Origin: Alphaproteobacteria bacterium
GTDB lineage: Bacteria > Pseudomonadota > Alphaproteobacteria > UBA7985 > JAUIBT01
Direction of reading: 5' to 3'
NCBI GenBank assembly: GCA_030428255.1
Contig: JAUIBT010000026.1
Span: forward strand, 1 to 47,601
Length of the DNA stretch: 47,601 bases
The position numbers and the translations under genes were made by a program. Each line of letters opens with the position of its first letter. Position 1 is the first letter of the stretch. The notes under the pieces were generated by a model, which saw nothing but the letters and a program-made list of their open reading frames with translations, searched no databases and was not told the DNA's origin. Positions 24,739 through 33,400 of this stretch are shown in pieces.

Positions 24739-25809
24739 CTAGGGCCGGTTCTCCGTCAAGCTGCCGTCGCGGGACAGCAGCAAGGCGATGGCGCGGGTGT
24801 TGGGGAATTCGGCCATGATAATCATCGCCACGACGGTCAGCGGCACGCACAAGAACATGCCCGGCAGACCCCACATGGAGCCCCAGACCGTCAAGGACAA
24901 GAGCACCACAAAGGGCGAGATGTTCAGCGAGGAGCCCATAAGGCGCGGCTCGACCAGCGAGCCCAAGACCTGTTGCACGATGGTCAATGCGATGGCCAAG
25001 CCCAGTGTAGACCCCCAATCACCGGTCTGCAGTAAGGTCATGAGCACGGGCATCAGCACCGCAATCACCGAGCCTATGTTGGGAATATAATTCAACATGA
25101 AGATCAAGAAGGCCCAGAAAATGCCGTGATCAACCCCAAGGGCCAGCATGATAACGCAGGAGATCGCGCCTGTCAGAAAACTGACCAGGGTCTTGACCGC
25201 CACATAGGACTGCACGCGCCGCTGGATTTGGGTCAGGGTCTTTTGCACCGCGGCATGCGCCTCGCCCTTGCCAAAGATGGCGGTCATTTTCATGGGGAAG
25301 AGGTGCTGCTCCAACGACAAAAGCAAGACGTAGAGCAAGACCAAAAAAGACGAAGTAACCAGACCGCGCGCGGTATTGGCCAAACTGCCCGCCAGAGCGA
25401 CGAAGTTGAATTGATCCAGCACCATGTTGATGTCGCTGCTCTCTAGCCCGACGCGCGTTGCGAGATCGCGAAATAGCGCGGTGAGTTTGGCTTGATAAAC
25501 GGGAGCCTCAGCCTGAATCGCCCAAAACTGGGCGAAGATGATTCGACCGGCGACGTAGAACAGTGAGGCCAGCGCCATAATGGTGAAAAGCTGCGCGAAC
25601 CAGCGCGGGAGGCGGGTGATCTTATGGATGCGATACGACAGCGCGGAGATCAGGAACCAGGTCATAAAGGCTATAGCCACTGGCACCAAAACCGCGCGCC
25701 AGGTGGACAGGAAGTAGCCAATAGCCCCAATGATGACCAGCGTTGCGGCGGTGATCAGAATGTGGGTCGGGGTCACGCGATTGTTGCCCCAGCCAGATGC
25801 GTTGTTCAT
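24739..25809 (-). CDS. AI-2E family transporter (PerM/TqsA-like membrane protein)
   Basis: A 356-residue polytopic inner membrane protein. Two N-terminal hydrophobic segments (about 17-55), a third near 70, a soluble domain (about 95-150), then further segments at 150-165, 205-235, 245-270 and 300-330 give the layout of the AI-2E permease family. FAFLIFMLNYIPNIGS-type signature appears as FWAFLIFMLNYIPNIGSVIA; also present are VEPRLMGSSLNISP and LSLTVWGSMWG. Members export autoinducer-2 (TqsA), act as Na+/H+ antiporters or have unknown substrates. ATG at 25809 follows AAAGGAG. It ends 13 nt before addB, so it may be co-transcribed with the repair genes without a shared function. Confidence 0.9.
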   Translation of the reverse strand: MNNASGWGNNRVTPTHILITAATLVIIGAIGYFLSTWRAVLVPVAIAFMTWFLISALSYRIHKITRLPRWFAQLFTIMALASLFYVAGRIIFAQFWAIQAEAPVYQAKLTALFRDLATRVGLESSDINMVLDQFNFVALAGSLANTARGLVTSSFLVLLYVLLLSLEQHLFPMKMTAIFGKGEAHAAVQKTLTQIQRRVQSYVAVKTLVSFLTGAISCVIMLALGVDHGIFWAFLIFMLNYIPNIGSVIAVLMPVLMTLLQTGDWGSTLGLAIALTIVQQVLGSLVEPRLMGSSLNISPFVVLLSLTVWGSMWGLPGMFLCVPLTVVAMIIMAEFPNTRAIALLLSRDGSLTENRP

Positions 25810-26016
25810 AGCGCTCCTTTCCCATCAGGTTCAGCGAGCAAGCCTAGCCCAAGCGGGCGCGATGCTGCACGGACTTTATTTCGGGTAACGAACATAGCGT
25901 CAAGCGCGGACACATGCGTCCTGCTAGCGTAGTGGTGATTTGGCTTGATAATCAGAGCTGACTACGGTGCTAGGCACTGTGCTTCCACCCCACCCTTGCG
26001 GAAAGACCCTGCTTTG

Positions 26017-26409
26017 ATGTTTCCTGCCCACCGCTTGGTTGCTTTCTTGGCCGTATGCTTGGCCGCTGGTACTCTGCTTAGCAGCCTGCCTGCCCGCGCC
26101 TCGCTCTACAGCGACAGTACCGCGATTTTCCGCTTTGACGCCACCATGTGCCTGATCCAAAACGCACCGGTTCATGCGGCGCCTGTTGCAGACTCCCCGG
26201 TCTTGTTCCAACTGCAAGGCGGCGGGCCAGGTCGCCAGATCCACGTCTATGGCGCGACTCCCGATGAAGCCTGGGCTGAAGTGTACGAGCGCCAAACCGT
26301 CGGGTACATTCCCGCTGCCGCGGTCGAGTGGGAAGGCTGTTGGGGGGCAGACGCTCAGCCCGCTGGACCGACCCTGTACGAGCAACTGCCCGAAGATCAG
26401 TGGCCCTAA
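26017..26409 (+). CDS. Small exported SH3-like protein
   Basis: A 130-residue protein with a Sec signal peptide (RLVAFLAVCLAAGTLLSSLPARA, cleavage likely before SLYS near residue 28). The mature part of about 100 residues contains a beta-rich module (SPVLFQLQGGGPGRQIHVYG, then AWAEVYERQTVGYIPAAAVE) of the bacterial SH3 type, and two Cys (in MCLIQ and EGCWG) that could form a disulfide. Bacterial SH3 domains often bind the cell wall. ATG at 26017 was chosen; TTG at 26014 is equally possible. Its stop codon overlaps that of the convergent formyltransferase gene (26406-26409). Confidence 0.65.
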   Translation: MFPAHRLVAFLAVCLAAGTLLSSLPARASLYSDSTAIFRFDATMCLIQNAPVHAAPVADSPVLFQLQGGGPGRQIHVYGATPDEAWAEVYERQTVGYIPAAAVEWEGCWGADAQPAGPTLYEQLPEDQWP

Positions 26410-27434
26410 AGATGTCCTCGGCTTTGCCAGAAACCACGCAACGATGGATTGAGCCGCTTGCCCGGAAATTCGCGGCCAAACCGCTCTAGGATGGTCGTGA
26501 CCTGCGCCCTAGCATCGCTACTCACCAAGCGCTGGCCAGGCTGAAGCGTAACAGATGGCAGCCCACAGCCCCGTGCTAGCGCATCGATCTGCAGCCCGCC
26601 GCCCGCCGCCTGCACCAGTACCGCGCCGCTTTCCAGAGCTTCCAGGACCTCACCAGGTTCGCCCTGCTGGCCAATATCTCGGGGCGTGGCGCTTTCAATG
26701 CGCACCATTCGCCCTGCCACCAAACAGCGAGCCTGCGGATAAGGATGCGCCAGCGCGCGGACCAGGTTGGCGACATCGCGAAAGTCCTGCCGCCAGTCGA
26801 TCAAGCCGTCGTCTGCTGTACGCTTAGGGAAATAGGCAAACGGGCCAACTTGCGGGCGCGCCCGGTCAATCATCCCAGCGTCGCTCACAACCTGAGCCAG
26901 CATGTCCGCCGAGGCTTCGGCAACCTTCGCGTAAGATTGGCGAATGGTGTCACTGGCACTCAAAGCAAAGCGGCGGCTCGCGACAACCGCGCCGTCATCT
27001 ATACCGGGCGTAATGCGAAACAGCGACAGCTCAAAGCTGGTCTTGCCCATGATAAGCGCCCAATTCTGGGGCGAGCGGCCACGCCCCAGGCGAATGCCAT
27101 CACAGCTGCCATGAACACCCAAAGCCCCCCATCGCGCGGCGTTCAAGAAGGCAGGCGGCAAAAGCCGCTGCCAGCCCGTGACCCAAAGCAGGTCCGGCGC
27201 GGGGCCCAGCAAACTGAGATCATCGCTGCGCAGGCTGTAGTCTTGGGCATAAGCAAAGTTGAGCCCCTGGGATTGGGCAAAGTCTGCGATATCGACAAAG
27301 CCCGAGACCCGGTCGCGGTCGCGGACGGCATCAGGGTTCAGACCAATGAGCTTAGCAATCGGCACGCCCTGGCGCAGAGCCCGGCTGATGGCGGGCAAGC
27401 CGGTCGAAAGCGTGCAAATGACCACAATGCGCAC
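26406..27434 (-). CDS. Formyltransferase-fold protein (Fmt/ArnA-like)
   Basis: A 342-residue protein with an N-terminal formyl-THF-binding Rossmann domain and a C-terminal Fmt_C-like domain. GRGRSPQNWALIMG and LFRITPGIDDGAVV match the formyltransferase active-site region. His108 and Asp146 of the usual Asn-His-Asp triad are present, but the Asn two residues before the His is Gly (Gly106 in ALGVHGS). It starts with GTG at 27434. Sugar N-formyltransferases and Fmt paralogues are both possible; it is not the housekeeping Fmt, which normally sits beside def. It lies 12 nt after the aldo/keto reductase on the same strand, suggesting an operon. Confidence 0.7.
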   Translation of the reverse strand: MRIVVICTLSTGLPAISRALRQGVPIAKLIGLNPDAVRDRDRVSGFVDIADFAQSQGLNFAYAQDYSLRSDDLSLLGPAPDLLWVTGWQRLLPPAFLNAARWGALGVHGSCDGIRLGRGRSPQNWALIMGKTSFELSLFRITPGIDDGAVVASRRFALSASDTIRQSYAKVAEASADMLAQVVSDAGMIDRARPQVGPFAYFPKRTADDGLIDWRQDFRDVANLVRALAHPYPQARCLVAGRMVRIESATPRDIGQQGEPGEVLEALESGAVLVQAAGGGLQIDALARGCGLPSVTLQPGQRLVSSDARAQVTTILERFGREFPGKRLNPSLRGFWQSRGHL

Positions 27435-27446
27435 AGCCCCGCACCT

Positions 27447-28499
27447 CTAGGGGCAAGGGTTGGTGAATTGGCGATGAATGGCGTCGATGCCCTCAAGTAC
27501 CTCTTGGCTGAGCGTCATGTCTGCGGCCTTCAGATTGTGCGCCAACTGCTGGATCGAGGTTGCCCCGATGATGTTGCTGGTCACAAAGGGCCGATCATTG
27601 ACAAACGCCAGCGCCATCTGCGCCGGGTCCAAGCCATGCTCGGCGGCCAGCGCCAAATAGGCGTCCAGTGCCGGTTGCATGTATGGGGCCTTCAAATAGC
27701 GTGGGTTCTGCCAAACAGTGAACCGTGAGCCTTCGGGCATAGCACCGCCCTGGTACTTGCCGGTCAAAAGGCCGTTGGCCAGGGTCGAATAGGCCAGCAG
27801 GCCGCAATCTTCGTACAGCGCCACCTCAGCCAAGTCGCCTTCAAAGGTGCGATTGAGCAGCGAATAGGCGTTCTGAATGCTGGCCATGCGCGGGCGCTGG
27901 TCGGGTTGGATCTCGTGCGCCGCTAGATAGCGCATGGTGCCCCAAGCGGTCTCGTTCGACAGCCCAACTTGGCGCACTTTGCCTTCCTTCACGAAATCTT
28001 GAAGCGTGTCCAGCACCTCCAGAAAAGGCGTGAAGTCGTGGTCGATGTCGCGCATAAAGGTGGTGCCGCCTCGGCCAAACTTTTGAACATCGCGCTCAGG
28101 CCAGTGCAGTTGATAGAGATCGAAGTAATCGGTCTGGCAGCGCTTAAGACTGTCGTCCAGGGCTTGGGTCAGGTGCGCAGGGGTAAAGCGGTTTTCGCCA
28201 CCGCGAATCCACTTAGCCTCGCCCATGGGGCCAACGACCTTGCTGGCCAGCACCACCTGATCGCGCCTGCCGCGCGCGGCCAGCCAGCTCCCGATATAGC
28301 GTTCGGTCAGCCCATAGGTTTCAGCCTTGCGCGGCACGGCATAAAGCTCAGCAGTGTCGATAAAGTTGACGCCACGATCGCAGGCCAAATCAAGTTGGGC
28401 GTGGGCCTCGGCCTCCGAATTCTGCTCCCCCCAAGTCATGGAGCCCAAGGCCATGACCGACACGCGAATGTCCGATCGCCCAAGCTTACGAAATTCCAT
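27447..28499 (-). CDS. NADP(H)-dependent aldo/keto reductase, Tas-like
   Basis: A 350-residue TIM-barrel oxidoreductase. Start at the second ATG (28499, MEFRKLGRSDIRVS), which has GGGGA at good distance; the ATG at 28511 does not. FIDTAELYAVPRKAETYGLTE contains the catalytic Asp and Tyr, VVLASKVVGP the Lys, and DYFDLYQLHWPER the His. The inserted segment FGRGGTTFMRD and the overall length are typical of Tas/YghZ-type members rather than classical AKRs of about 280 residues. Substrates are not known. It is divergent from the Bax inhibitor-1 gene and precedes the formyltransferase gene. Confidence 0.9.
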   Translation of the reverse strand: MEFRKLGRSDIRVSVMALGSMTWGEQNSEAEAHAQLDLACDRGVNFIDTAELYAVPRKAETYGLTERYIGSWLAARGRRDQVVLASKVVGPMGEAKWIRGGENRFTPAHLTQALDDSLKRCQTDYFDLYQLHWPERDVQKFGRGGTTFMRDIDHDFTPFLEVLDTLQDFVKEGKVRQVGLSNETAWGTMRYLAAHEIQPDQRPRMASIQNAYSLLNRTFEGDLAEVALYEDCGLLAYSTLANGLLTGKYQGGAMPEGSRFTVWQNPRYLKAPYMQPALDAYLALAAEHGLDPAQMALAFVNDRPFVTSNIIGATSIQQLAHNLKAADMTLSQEVLEGIDAIHRQFTNPCP

Positions 28500-28542
28500 A
28501 TTTTTCCCCATAATCGCTTAAATAATTCGCCAACCAGAGCGA

Positions 28543-28570
28543 TTGACATTGTTCTTATCGTTCCTACATG
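28543..28570 (+). promoter_or_regulatory. Possible promoter of the Bax inhibitor-1 family gene
   Basis: A consensus -35 hexamer TTGACA lies at 28543-28548. The best -10 candidate, TACATG at 28565-28570 with a 16-bp spacer, is weak. The leader to the ATG at 28609 would be about 30 nt. The -35 match is good, but the call as a whole is tentative. Confidence 0.4.
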
Positions 28571-28608
28571 GCAAGAACAAACATCTTCCATTTTGACAGG
28601 GAAATGAC

Positions 28609-29337
28609 ATGGTAAACCAAACTCGCTACGCGACCAGCACGGCTAGCTCGCAGGCCGCCTATGACGAGGGCCTGCGCCAGTATATGCTGCGCGTTTACAA
28701 CTACATGACTTTGGGCGTTGCGCTGACCGGTGCAGTGGCCTGGCTGGTGTCCAGCAGCCCCGCGCTGCTTGCCCCGCTCATGTCATTGAAGTTCGCGCTC
28801 TTCTTGGGCGTTATCGGCATGGGCTTCTTTGCCAATCGCCTGTTCTTTGCGCGCAACCCCATGGTGGGCTACGTCGCCTTCTTCGTCTACGCCGCCTTGT
28901 GGGGCATCCTGATTGCGCCTTGGTTCTACATTTTGCAAGCCTCACAGGTGATCAACGCCTTCTTCATGACTTCGGCCATGTTCGCGTCCACCAGCCTGTT
29001 CGGCTACACAACCAAGCGTGACTTGGGGCCCATGGGTCGCTTCTTGTCGATGGCAGCCTTTGGCTTGTTCTTCATCGTGCTGGCAAGCTGGATTTTGCCG
29101 CTGTTCGGCATCACCTTCTTCACCCTTGGCTCGACCTTCCACATGCTGATGGCGCTTGCAGTCATCTTGGTCTTTGCTGGCCTGACCGCCTATGAGACCC
29201 AGAACATCAAGCAGATGTACGCTCAGGCGGCTGCGCACGGCATGGACAAGCAGTTCGCTGTCATGGGTGCGTTTGTGCTGTACGGCTACTTCGTGACCAT
29301 CTTCGTGTGGATGATGAGCCTGTTCAGCAGCGACTGA
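28609..29337 (+). CDS. Bax inhibitor-1/YccA family membrane protein
   Basis: A 242-residue protein with seven predicted transmembrane helices after a short polar N-terminus (about 1-30). QYMLRVYNYMTLGVALTGAVAW, VNPMVGY-like RNPMVGYVAFFVYA, and the late YETQNIKQMY and FAVMGAFVLYGYFVTIFVW segments are characteristic of the bacterial YbhL/YccA branch. Relatives form pH-sensitive calcium leak channels or interact with the FtsH protease; the physiological role in bacteria is unsettled. ATG at 28609 follows aggga. A strong terminator 68 nt past the stop makes it a single-gene transcript. Confidence 0.92.
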   Translation: MVNQTRYATSTASSQAAYDEGLRQYMLRVYNYMTLGVALTGAVAWLVSSSPALLAPLMSLKFALFLGVIGMGFFANRLFFARNPMVGYVAFFVYAALWGILIAPWFYILQASQVINAFFMTSAMFASTSLFGYTTKRDLGPMGRFLSMAAFGLFFIVLASWILPLFGITFFTLGSTFHMLMALAVILVFAGLTAYETQNIKQMYAQAAAHGMDKQFAVMGAFVLYGYFVTIFVWMMSLFSSD

Positions 29338-29404
29338 TCCAGGTCTGATTGAGGATCCTGACTTGGCGCAGACCGCGTTGAGCTGGAGCCCAAGGCATCC
29401 ATCA

Positions 29405-29434
29405 AAGGCCGAGCGTCCCAGCTCGGCCTTTTTT
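29405..29434 (+). terminator. Rho-independent terminator
   Basis: A perfect 10-bp stem aaggccgagc/gctcggcctt (29405-29414, 29421-29430) with a 6-nt loop is followed by a run of T. It ends the Bax inhibitor-1 family transcript. Convergent transcription from lpxK would meet it from the other side, where an A-run (T on the minus transcript is absent) makes it one-directional. Confidence 0.92.
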
Positions 29435-29482
29435 GTTGTTCCGGCGCGCGATGGCCAAAGCAGCGGCGGGCCTGACTGCAGT

Positions 29483-30523
29483 TCAGCTCGGGTTCTTGCC
29501 CCCCGCGCTCGCCCTTTCAATCGCAGCTTCAATCAAGGCCAAGGCCTCGTTGCGCGGCCAGCGCAAATGCAGAGGCGCGAAGTGGACCTTGGAGCGCCAG
29601 GCCTCGGGCAGGCGTAACCAATCTTTTTCGGTGGTGATCAACTGGGCTTCATCGGCCCGCGCACGGCGGTAAAGATTGCCCAGGGCTGCCTCCGGGAACG
29701 GCTGGTGATCGCCGAACGGCTGGGTATCGGTCAAGCGATAGCCCGCCTCACTGAGCGAACGGAAGAACTTGGCCGGGCGCGCTATGCCGCAAAAAGCCAG
29801 CACCAGAGGTCGCGCCGGGGCTGGCTGTAAAAAGGTCTGCCCCTCCAGCAGCACCAACCCTCTGGCCTTCGCGGACTGCAAGAGGCCGGGCAAACTTGGG
29901 TGGTCGGGCTCTTCACCGGTGCGCAAGACGATCAACGCCTGACTGCGCGCCAAGCCCAATTTCAACGGCTCGCGCAATGGGCCCGCAGGCAAGGTGCGCT
30001 GATTGCCAATGCCGGTGCCTGCATCCACCACTGCGAAGGTTAGGTCCGGGCGCAACGCCGGGTTTTGCAGACCGTCATCCATGACGATGACATCAAAGCT
30101 CGCCGAGCCCGGTGCAGCCAAAGCGCGGCGCAAGAACGCCATGCCTTGCGCGCGAGAATGGGCGACCAGGACCGGGCAGTTTTCGGCCAGCAACAGGGGT
30201 TCGTCGCCAACCTGCGCGGCCGTGTGGTTCAGGGGATCAACCCACAAGGGACCACTGAGTTGCCCGCCGTAGCCCTTAGAAAGAACAAGGGGGCGATGGC
30301 CGCGCCCGCTCAAGCCTTCGACCAGCGCGCGCACAACGGGCGTCTTACCGGCACCGCCTGCGGTGAAATTGCCGACACAAATCAGCGGCAAAGGCGCCTT
30401 CACGGGCCGCTTAAAGGCGCGATAACCGCGCACCAGCCCCCCATAGGCCCAAGCCACTGGAGCTAGAGCCTGCGCCTGCCAGCCCCCTTCAGACCAGAAG
30501 CGTGGGGCCTTCAGCTCAACCAT
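29483..30523 (-). CDS. lpxK: Tetraacyldisaccharide 4'-kinase
   Basis: A 346-residue lipid A pathway kinase that phosphorylates the 4' position of the tetraacyl disaccharide at the inner membrane. The Walker A sequence GNFTAGGAGKT (51-61) is the LpxK hallmark, followed by VLSKGYGG, the VGDEPLLLA motif, and VIVMDDGLQNPAL, which carries the catalytic acid. The N-terminal amphipathic region (about 5-40) would contact the membrane. It overlaps waaA by 8 nt (waaA stop within the lpxK start), so translation is coupled. Confidence 0.95.
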   Translation of the reverse strand: MVELKAPRFWSEGGWQAQALAPVAWAYGGLVRGYRAFKRPVKAPLPLICVGNFTAGGAGKTPVVRALVEGLSGRGHRPLVLSKGYGGQLSGPLWVDPLNHTAAQVGDEPLLLAENCPVLVAHSRAQGMAFLRRALAAPGSASFDVIVMDDGLQNPALRPDLTFAVVDAGTGIGNQRTLPAGPLREPLKLGLARSQALIVLRTGEEPDHPSLPGLLQSAKARGLVLLEGQTFLQPAPARPLVLAFCGIARPAKFFRSLSEAGYRLTDTQPFGDHQPFPEAALGNLYRRARADEAQLITTEKDWLRLPEAWRSKVHFAPLHLRWPRNEALALIEAAIERASAGGKNPS

Positions 30524-31847
30524 GGCTCGGCTCGGCTACAGAAATCTTGGCAAAGTCGCCAGCTTGATAGCGCCCCTCCAGAAGAGCCCGCAAAGCTGCC
30601 AACACAGCCTGGCTACGCCGTTGATCTTGCAAACTAAAGCGTTCAGCAGCCGCCATCATTGCGCTTTGCTGCTCGGGCGAGTCCAACAGGCTCGCCACGA
30701 CATCGGTCAACGCTTGGCCATCGTCGATTTGGCGAGCCGCACCGGTTGCGATCAGATCATCGGCAACACGGCGCAAATTGGCCATGTCCGGGCCAAAGAT
30801 CAGGCAGGTCGGGGCGCGCAGCGGCTCGAACGCATTGTGCCCGCCCAACCCCAGGTTCATGCTACCGCCCAGAAAAGAAATCGGCACCGCTGCATACAGA
30901 CCTTGCAACAGGCCCATGCTGTCAACGATCAAGACCTCTGGCTTTGGGTCTTGCTCGGGTTGCCAGCGCGACATGAGGGTCACACTCAGCCCGGTCGCCT
31001 CGGCTTCGCTCACCAGCTCGGGGACGCGATCTGGGTGGCGGGGGGCCAAAACCGTGACCAGGCCGTCAAACCGTTGGCCCAACTGAACGGCGCTGGCAAA
31101 CACTAAGGACTCTTCGCCTGGGTGGGTGCTGGCCGCCAGCCAGCACTTGGGATAGCAGCGCAGCGCGTCAAGCTTGGGCAGGGCCGCATCGGGAACCTGG
31201 CGCGGGCGGTCAAAGATTTGCTTTAGATTGGCGATGCCATCGACCGACACGCCTAGGTCGCGCTCAAAGCGCCGAGCCACCGCCTCGTCTTGAGCTAAGA
31301 TCAGGTCAAAGCGCGCCAAAATGCTGGCGAAGAAAGCCCGCCCTACCCGCCGCCAGCGCCGCGCCGAACGCGCCGACAAGCGCGCATTGATCAGCGCAAG
31401 CGGTATGCCTTGCTTGGCGGTAAGGCCGATCATGTTGGGCCACAACTCGGATTCGATCCACACAGCACAATCGGGCCGCCAATGGGCCAAAAATCGCTTG
31501 ATCCAATGCGGGTTGTCCAAGGGCGCATACTGGTGAAACGCGCGCTCTGGCAGACTGCCTGCCAACAGCTCGGCTGAGGTGCGCGTGCCGGTGGTGATCA
31601 GCACCGACAAGCTTGCATCGTCCGCCAGCAGGGCGTCGATCAATGGCAAAACCGTCTGGCTCTCGCCGACGCTGGCACCATGAAACCAGATCAAGCGCCC
31701 ATCTGGTCGTACCTGGCTGGGCTGACCCATGCGTTCGACCAAGCGATGCGGGTCCTCTTTGTCTTTCTTGCGCCGCCAGCCAAGCAGCGCACGCAGCACC
31801 GGACCAGAGGCGGCACTGAACAAAGCATAGGCGTGACGTAGGGGCAT
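30516..31847 (-). CDS. waaA: 3-deoxy-D-manno-octulosonic acid transferase
   Basis: A 443-residue GT30 glycosyltransferase that adds Kdo to lipid A precursor. Glu62 in HGASVGES is the catalytic base. NARLSARSARRW, the ASTHPGEE block and FLGGSMNLGLGGHNAFEPLR (CMP-Kdo site) are all present. An N-terminal hydrophobic anchor is weak (residues 6-24). ATG at 31847 fits the family start; a TTG 33 nt upstream is less likely. It is the middle gene of DUF374-waaA-lpxK, but an unusual 303-nt gap separates it from the DUF374 gene. Confidence 0.93.
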   Translation of the reverse strand: MPLRHAYALFSAASGPVLRALLGWRRKKDKEDPHRLVERMGQPSQVRPDGRLIWFHGASVGESQTVLPLIDALLADDASLSVLITTGTRTSAELLAGSLPERAFHQYAPLDNPHWIKRFLAHWRPDCAVWIESELWPNMIGLTAKQGIPLALINARLSARSARRWRRVGRAFFASILARFDLILAQDEAVARRFERDLGVSVDGIANLKQIFDRPRQVPDAALPKLDALRCYPKCWLAASTHPGEESLVFASAVQLGQRFDGLVTVLAPRHPDRVPELVSEAEATGLSVTLMSRWQPEQDPKPEVLIVDSMGLLQGLYAAVPISFLGGSMNLGLGGHNAFEPLRAPTCLIFGPDMANLRRVADDLIATGAARQIDDGQALTDVVASLLDSPEQQSAMMAAAERFSLQDQRRSQAVLAALRALLEGRYQAGDFAKISVAEPSHG

Positions 31848-32150
31848 GGGCGACGCGCTGACTGGATCACGGGCGCACAAATCTTCACTGCAACAAGGCT
31901 GCGGGGAGTGCGGCTCCGGACAAGGGAAACTGGCTTTAGGCTATGCCTGATGGCGGCCAGGCGTGCAAGCGGCAAACCGACTCGCCTGGCTGGGATGCGG
32001 CGCTGGCTGCCACCGACCCTCTGCCCTCTTTGCATTGATAATGCGGGCAAAAATCATGCGCTTGACCACAGATTGCCACCTGTATGAGCCGGCCTCGAAT
32101 CAGAATTTTTTTCACGATCATGGCAGCTGCGCTTGGGCGGACGCCGCCGC
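31848..32150. other. 303-bp gap inside the LPS module, with a hairpin
   Basis: The DUF374 and waaA genes usually abut, yet here 303 nt separate them. An 8-bp perfect inverted repeat, gccaggcg/cgcctggc (31956-31963 and 31983-31990), encloses an inner cgg-caaa-ccg stem, giving a 35-nt folded element. A short open frame (61 codons, 32121-31936 on -) has no recognisable protein character. A promoter for waaA probably lies here but was not pinned down. Confidence 0.55.
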
Positions 32151-33152
32151 CTAGCCGCCAAGGTGTTTACCGTCGCCAGCGCGCGGCGCAGCCTGATCGT
32201 TGTTTTGGTCAGCAGTTGCACTGGCCGTCGCAGTCTGCGCATTTCCCAGGGAGGTTTCAGGCTGCGTTTCGGGCTGTGTTTCAGGTGGGGCGAGCTGGCC
32301 AGCATCTTGGGCCTCAACCGCAGCCGCTTCCTGGACCCCTGGCTGAGCCTGCCGGTTGCGCTCGTTCAAACGAGCCTCTTCATAGCGCGCTTTGCGCCGC
32401 TTGCCGTGCTTATCGCGCGCCTTGGCAATCTTGCGCAGGGCCGCCTGCCGCTCGGCGGCGTCGGGCATGACCAAGGGCCCGCGGCCACAAAGCCTGTCCG
32501 CCTCCTCGGTCAGCGCATTGAGGCGCTCGGCCATCTCCTCTTGGTTTTGATCATCGAGCCAAAACGGGCCGTCGATTAGCAACACGCCTCGACCAAAAGG
32601 CAGCGGCACCAACATGTGATCCCAGGAGCGGGTCACCAAGAAGCCTTTGGTACAAGAAAAGCTGCACAAAAACAGTGGCACCTGGTGATCCTTCGCCAGC
32701 TTGTGACCCACCGAGTTGAATTCGTAACGCGGACCGCGCGGACCGTCGGGGGTAATGCCGATGGCATCGCCGCGCCTTAGAGCACGCACCATTTGCCGCG
32801 TGGCCGCAATCGGTGCCTCAACGCCCGAGCCGCGAATGGTCTTGATACGAAAGCGCCAAGCCAGGCGCTCAACGATATCGCCATCACGCGATGGAGAGAC
32901 CAACATGCTCAACGCGTGCTTATGATTGATTTGAAACCCGTCGTAGTAGAGCGGAGCCATCATCAAGATGCGGCTGTGCCAAAAACACGCGACATAAGAC
33001 TTCTGCCCTTCCGAATAGGCCTCAGCCTCGGGCGACATGCGAATATCCCACGAGCGCTGGCTCTTGTAGATCCACCAAAGGACCGTCGGCAGCGCGTACT
33101 GAAAGACCGCGATCAAGGCCCGCAACAGCAGACGATTGAGCCTTTTCACCAT
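32151..33152 (-). CDS. DUF374-type lysophospholipid acyltransferase
   Basis: A 333-residue membrane-associated acyltransferase. After a hydrophobic N-terminal segment (about 8-30, LLLRALIAVFQYALPTVLWW), CFWHSRILMM (His59) corresponds to the active-site His. RGSGVEAP, then GDAIGITPDGPRGPRYEF and the FSCTKGFLVTRSWDHMLVPLPF block are typical of DUF374. Alphaproteobacterial members lie beside waaA and are assumed to acylate lipid A. ATG at 33152 is 13 nt after AGGAGG, a longish spacing. The C-terminal ~110 residues are an unusual low-complexity tail: a basic helix, then a Gln/Glu/Thr/Ala-rich region with a PETQ tandem repeat. Confidence 0.85.
   Translation of the reverse strand: MVKRLNRLLLRALIAVFQYALPTVLWWIYKSQRSWDIRMSPEAEAYSEGQKSYVACFWHSRILMMAPLYYDGFQINHKHALSMLVSPSRDGDIVERLAWRFRIKTIRGSGVEAPIAATRQMVRALRRGDAIGITPDGPRGPRYEFNSVGHKLAKDHQVPLFLCSFSCTKGFLVTRSWDHMLVPLPFGRGVLLIDGPFWLDDQNQEEMAERLNALTEEADRLCGRGPLVMPDAAERQAALRKIAKARDKHGKRRKARYEEARLNERNRQAQPGVQEAAAVEAQDAGQLAPPETQPETQPETSLGNAQTATASATADQNNDQAAPRAGDGKHLGG
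32254..32289 (-). repeat. 12-bp coding tandem repeat (PETQ)
   Basis: On the minus strand, three imperfect copies of a 12-nt unit encode successive PETQ motifs in the C-terminal tail of the DUF374 protein. The unit length keeps the frame, so copy-number change would only alter tail length. Confidence 0.75.
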
Positions 33153-33400
33153 GATTGCGGTCAGTCCTCCTGTGAGCTGGCGTTCGCTCGATACGCCCAG
33201 GGCCCGGCGATAGCAGCGCTGGCCTTCGTGTCTTGGGGTCTCATAAACGATTCCAAGCGGCATTTGTCCATGACTAAACCGCGCGCTTGGACAGGGAAAA
33301 GCGCCAAGCGCCTTGTTTCGCGCTGCTGGGCGGGGCAAAATAGCAGCACCTTTGCGCCGTCAGTGCTTTTCCGTGCTGATCTATTGTACTCGCCTGCTTC

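Noticed and set aside
31936-32121. 61-codon frame in the LPS-module gap as a real gene
   Set aside because: Its product is Cys/His/Ser-rich without a recognisable domain or convincing ribosome site, and the hairpin lies inside it.
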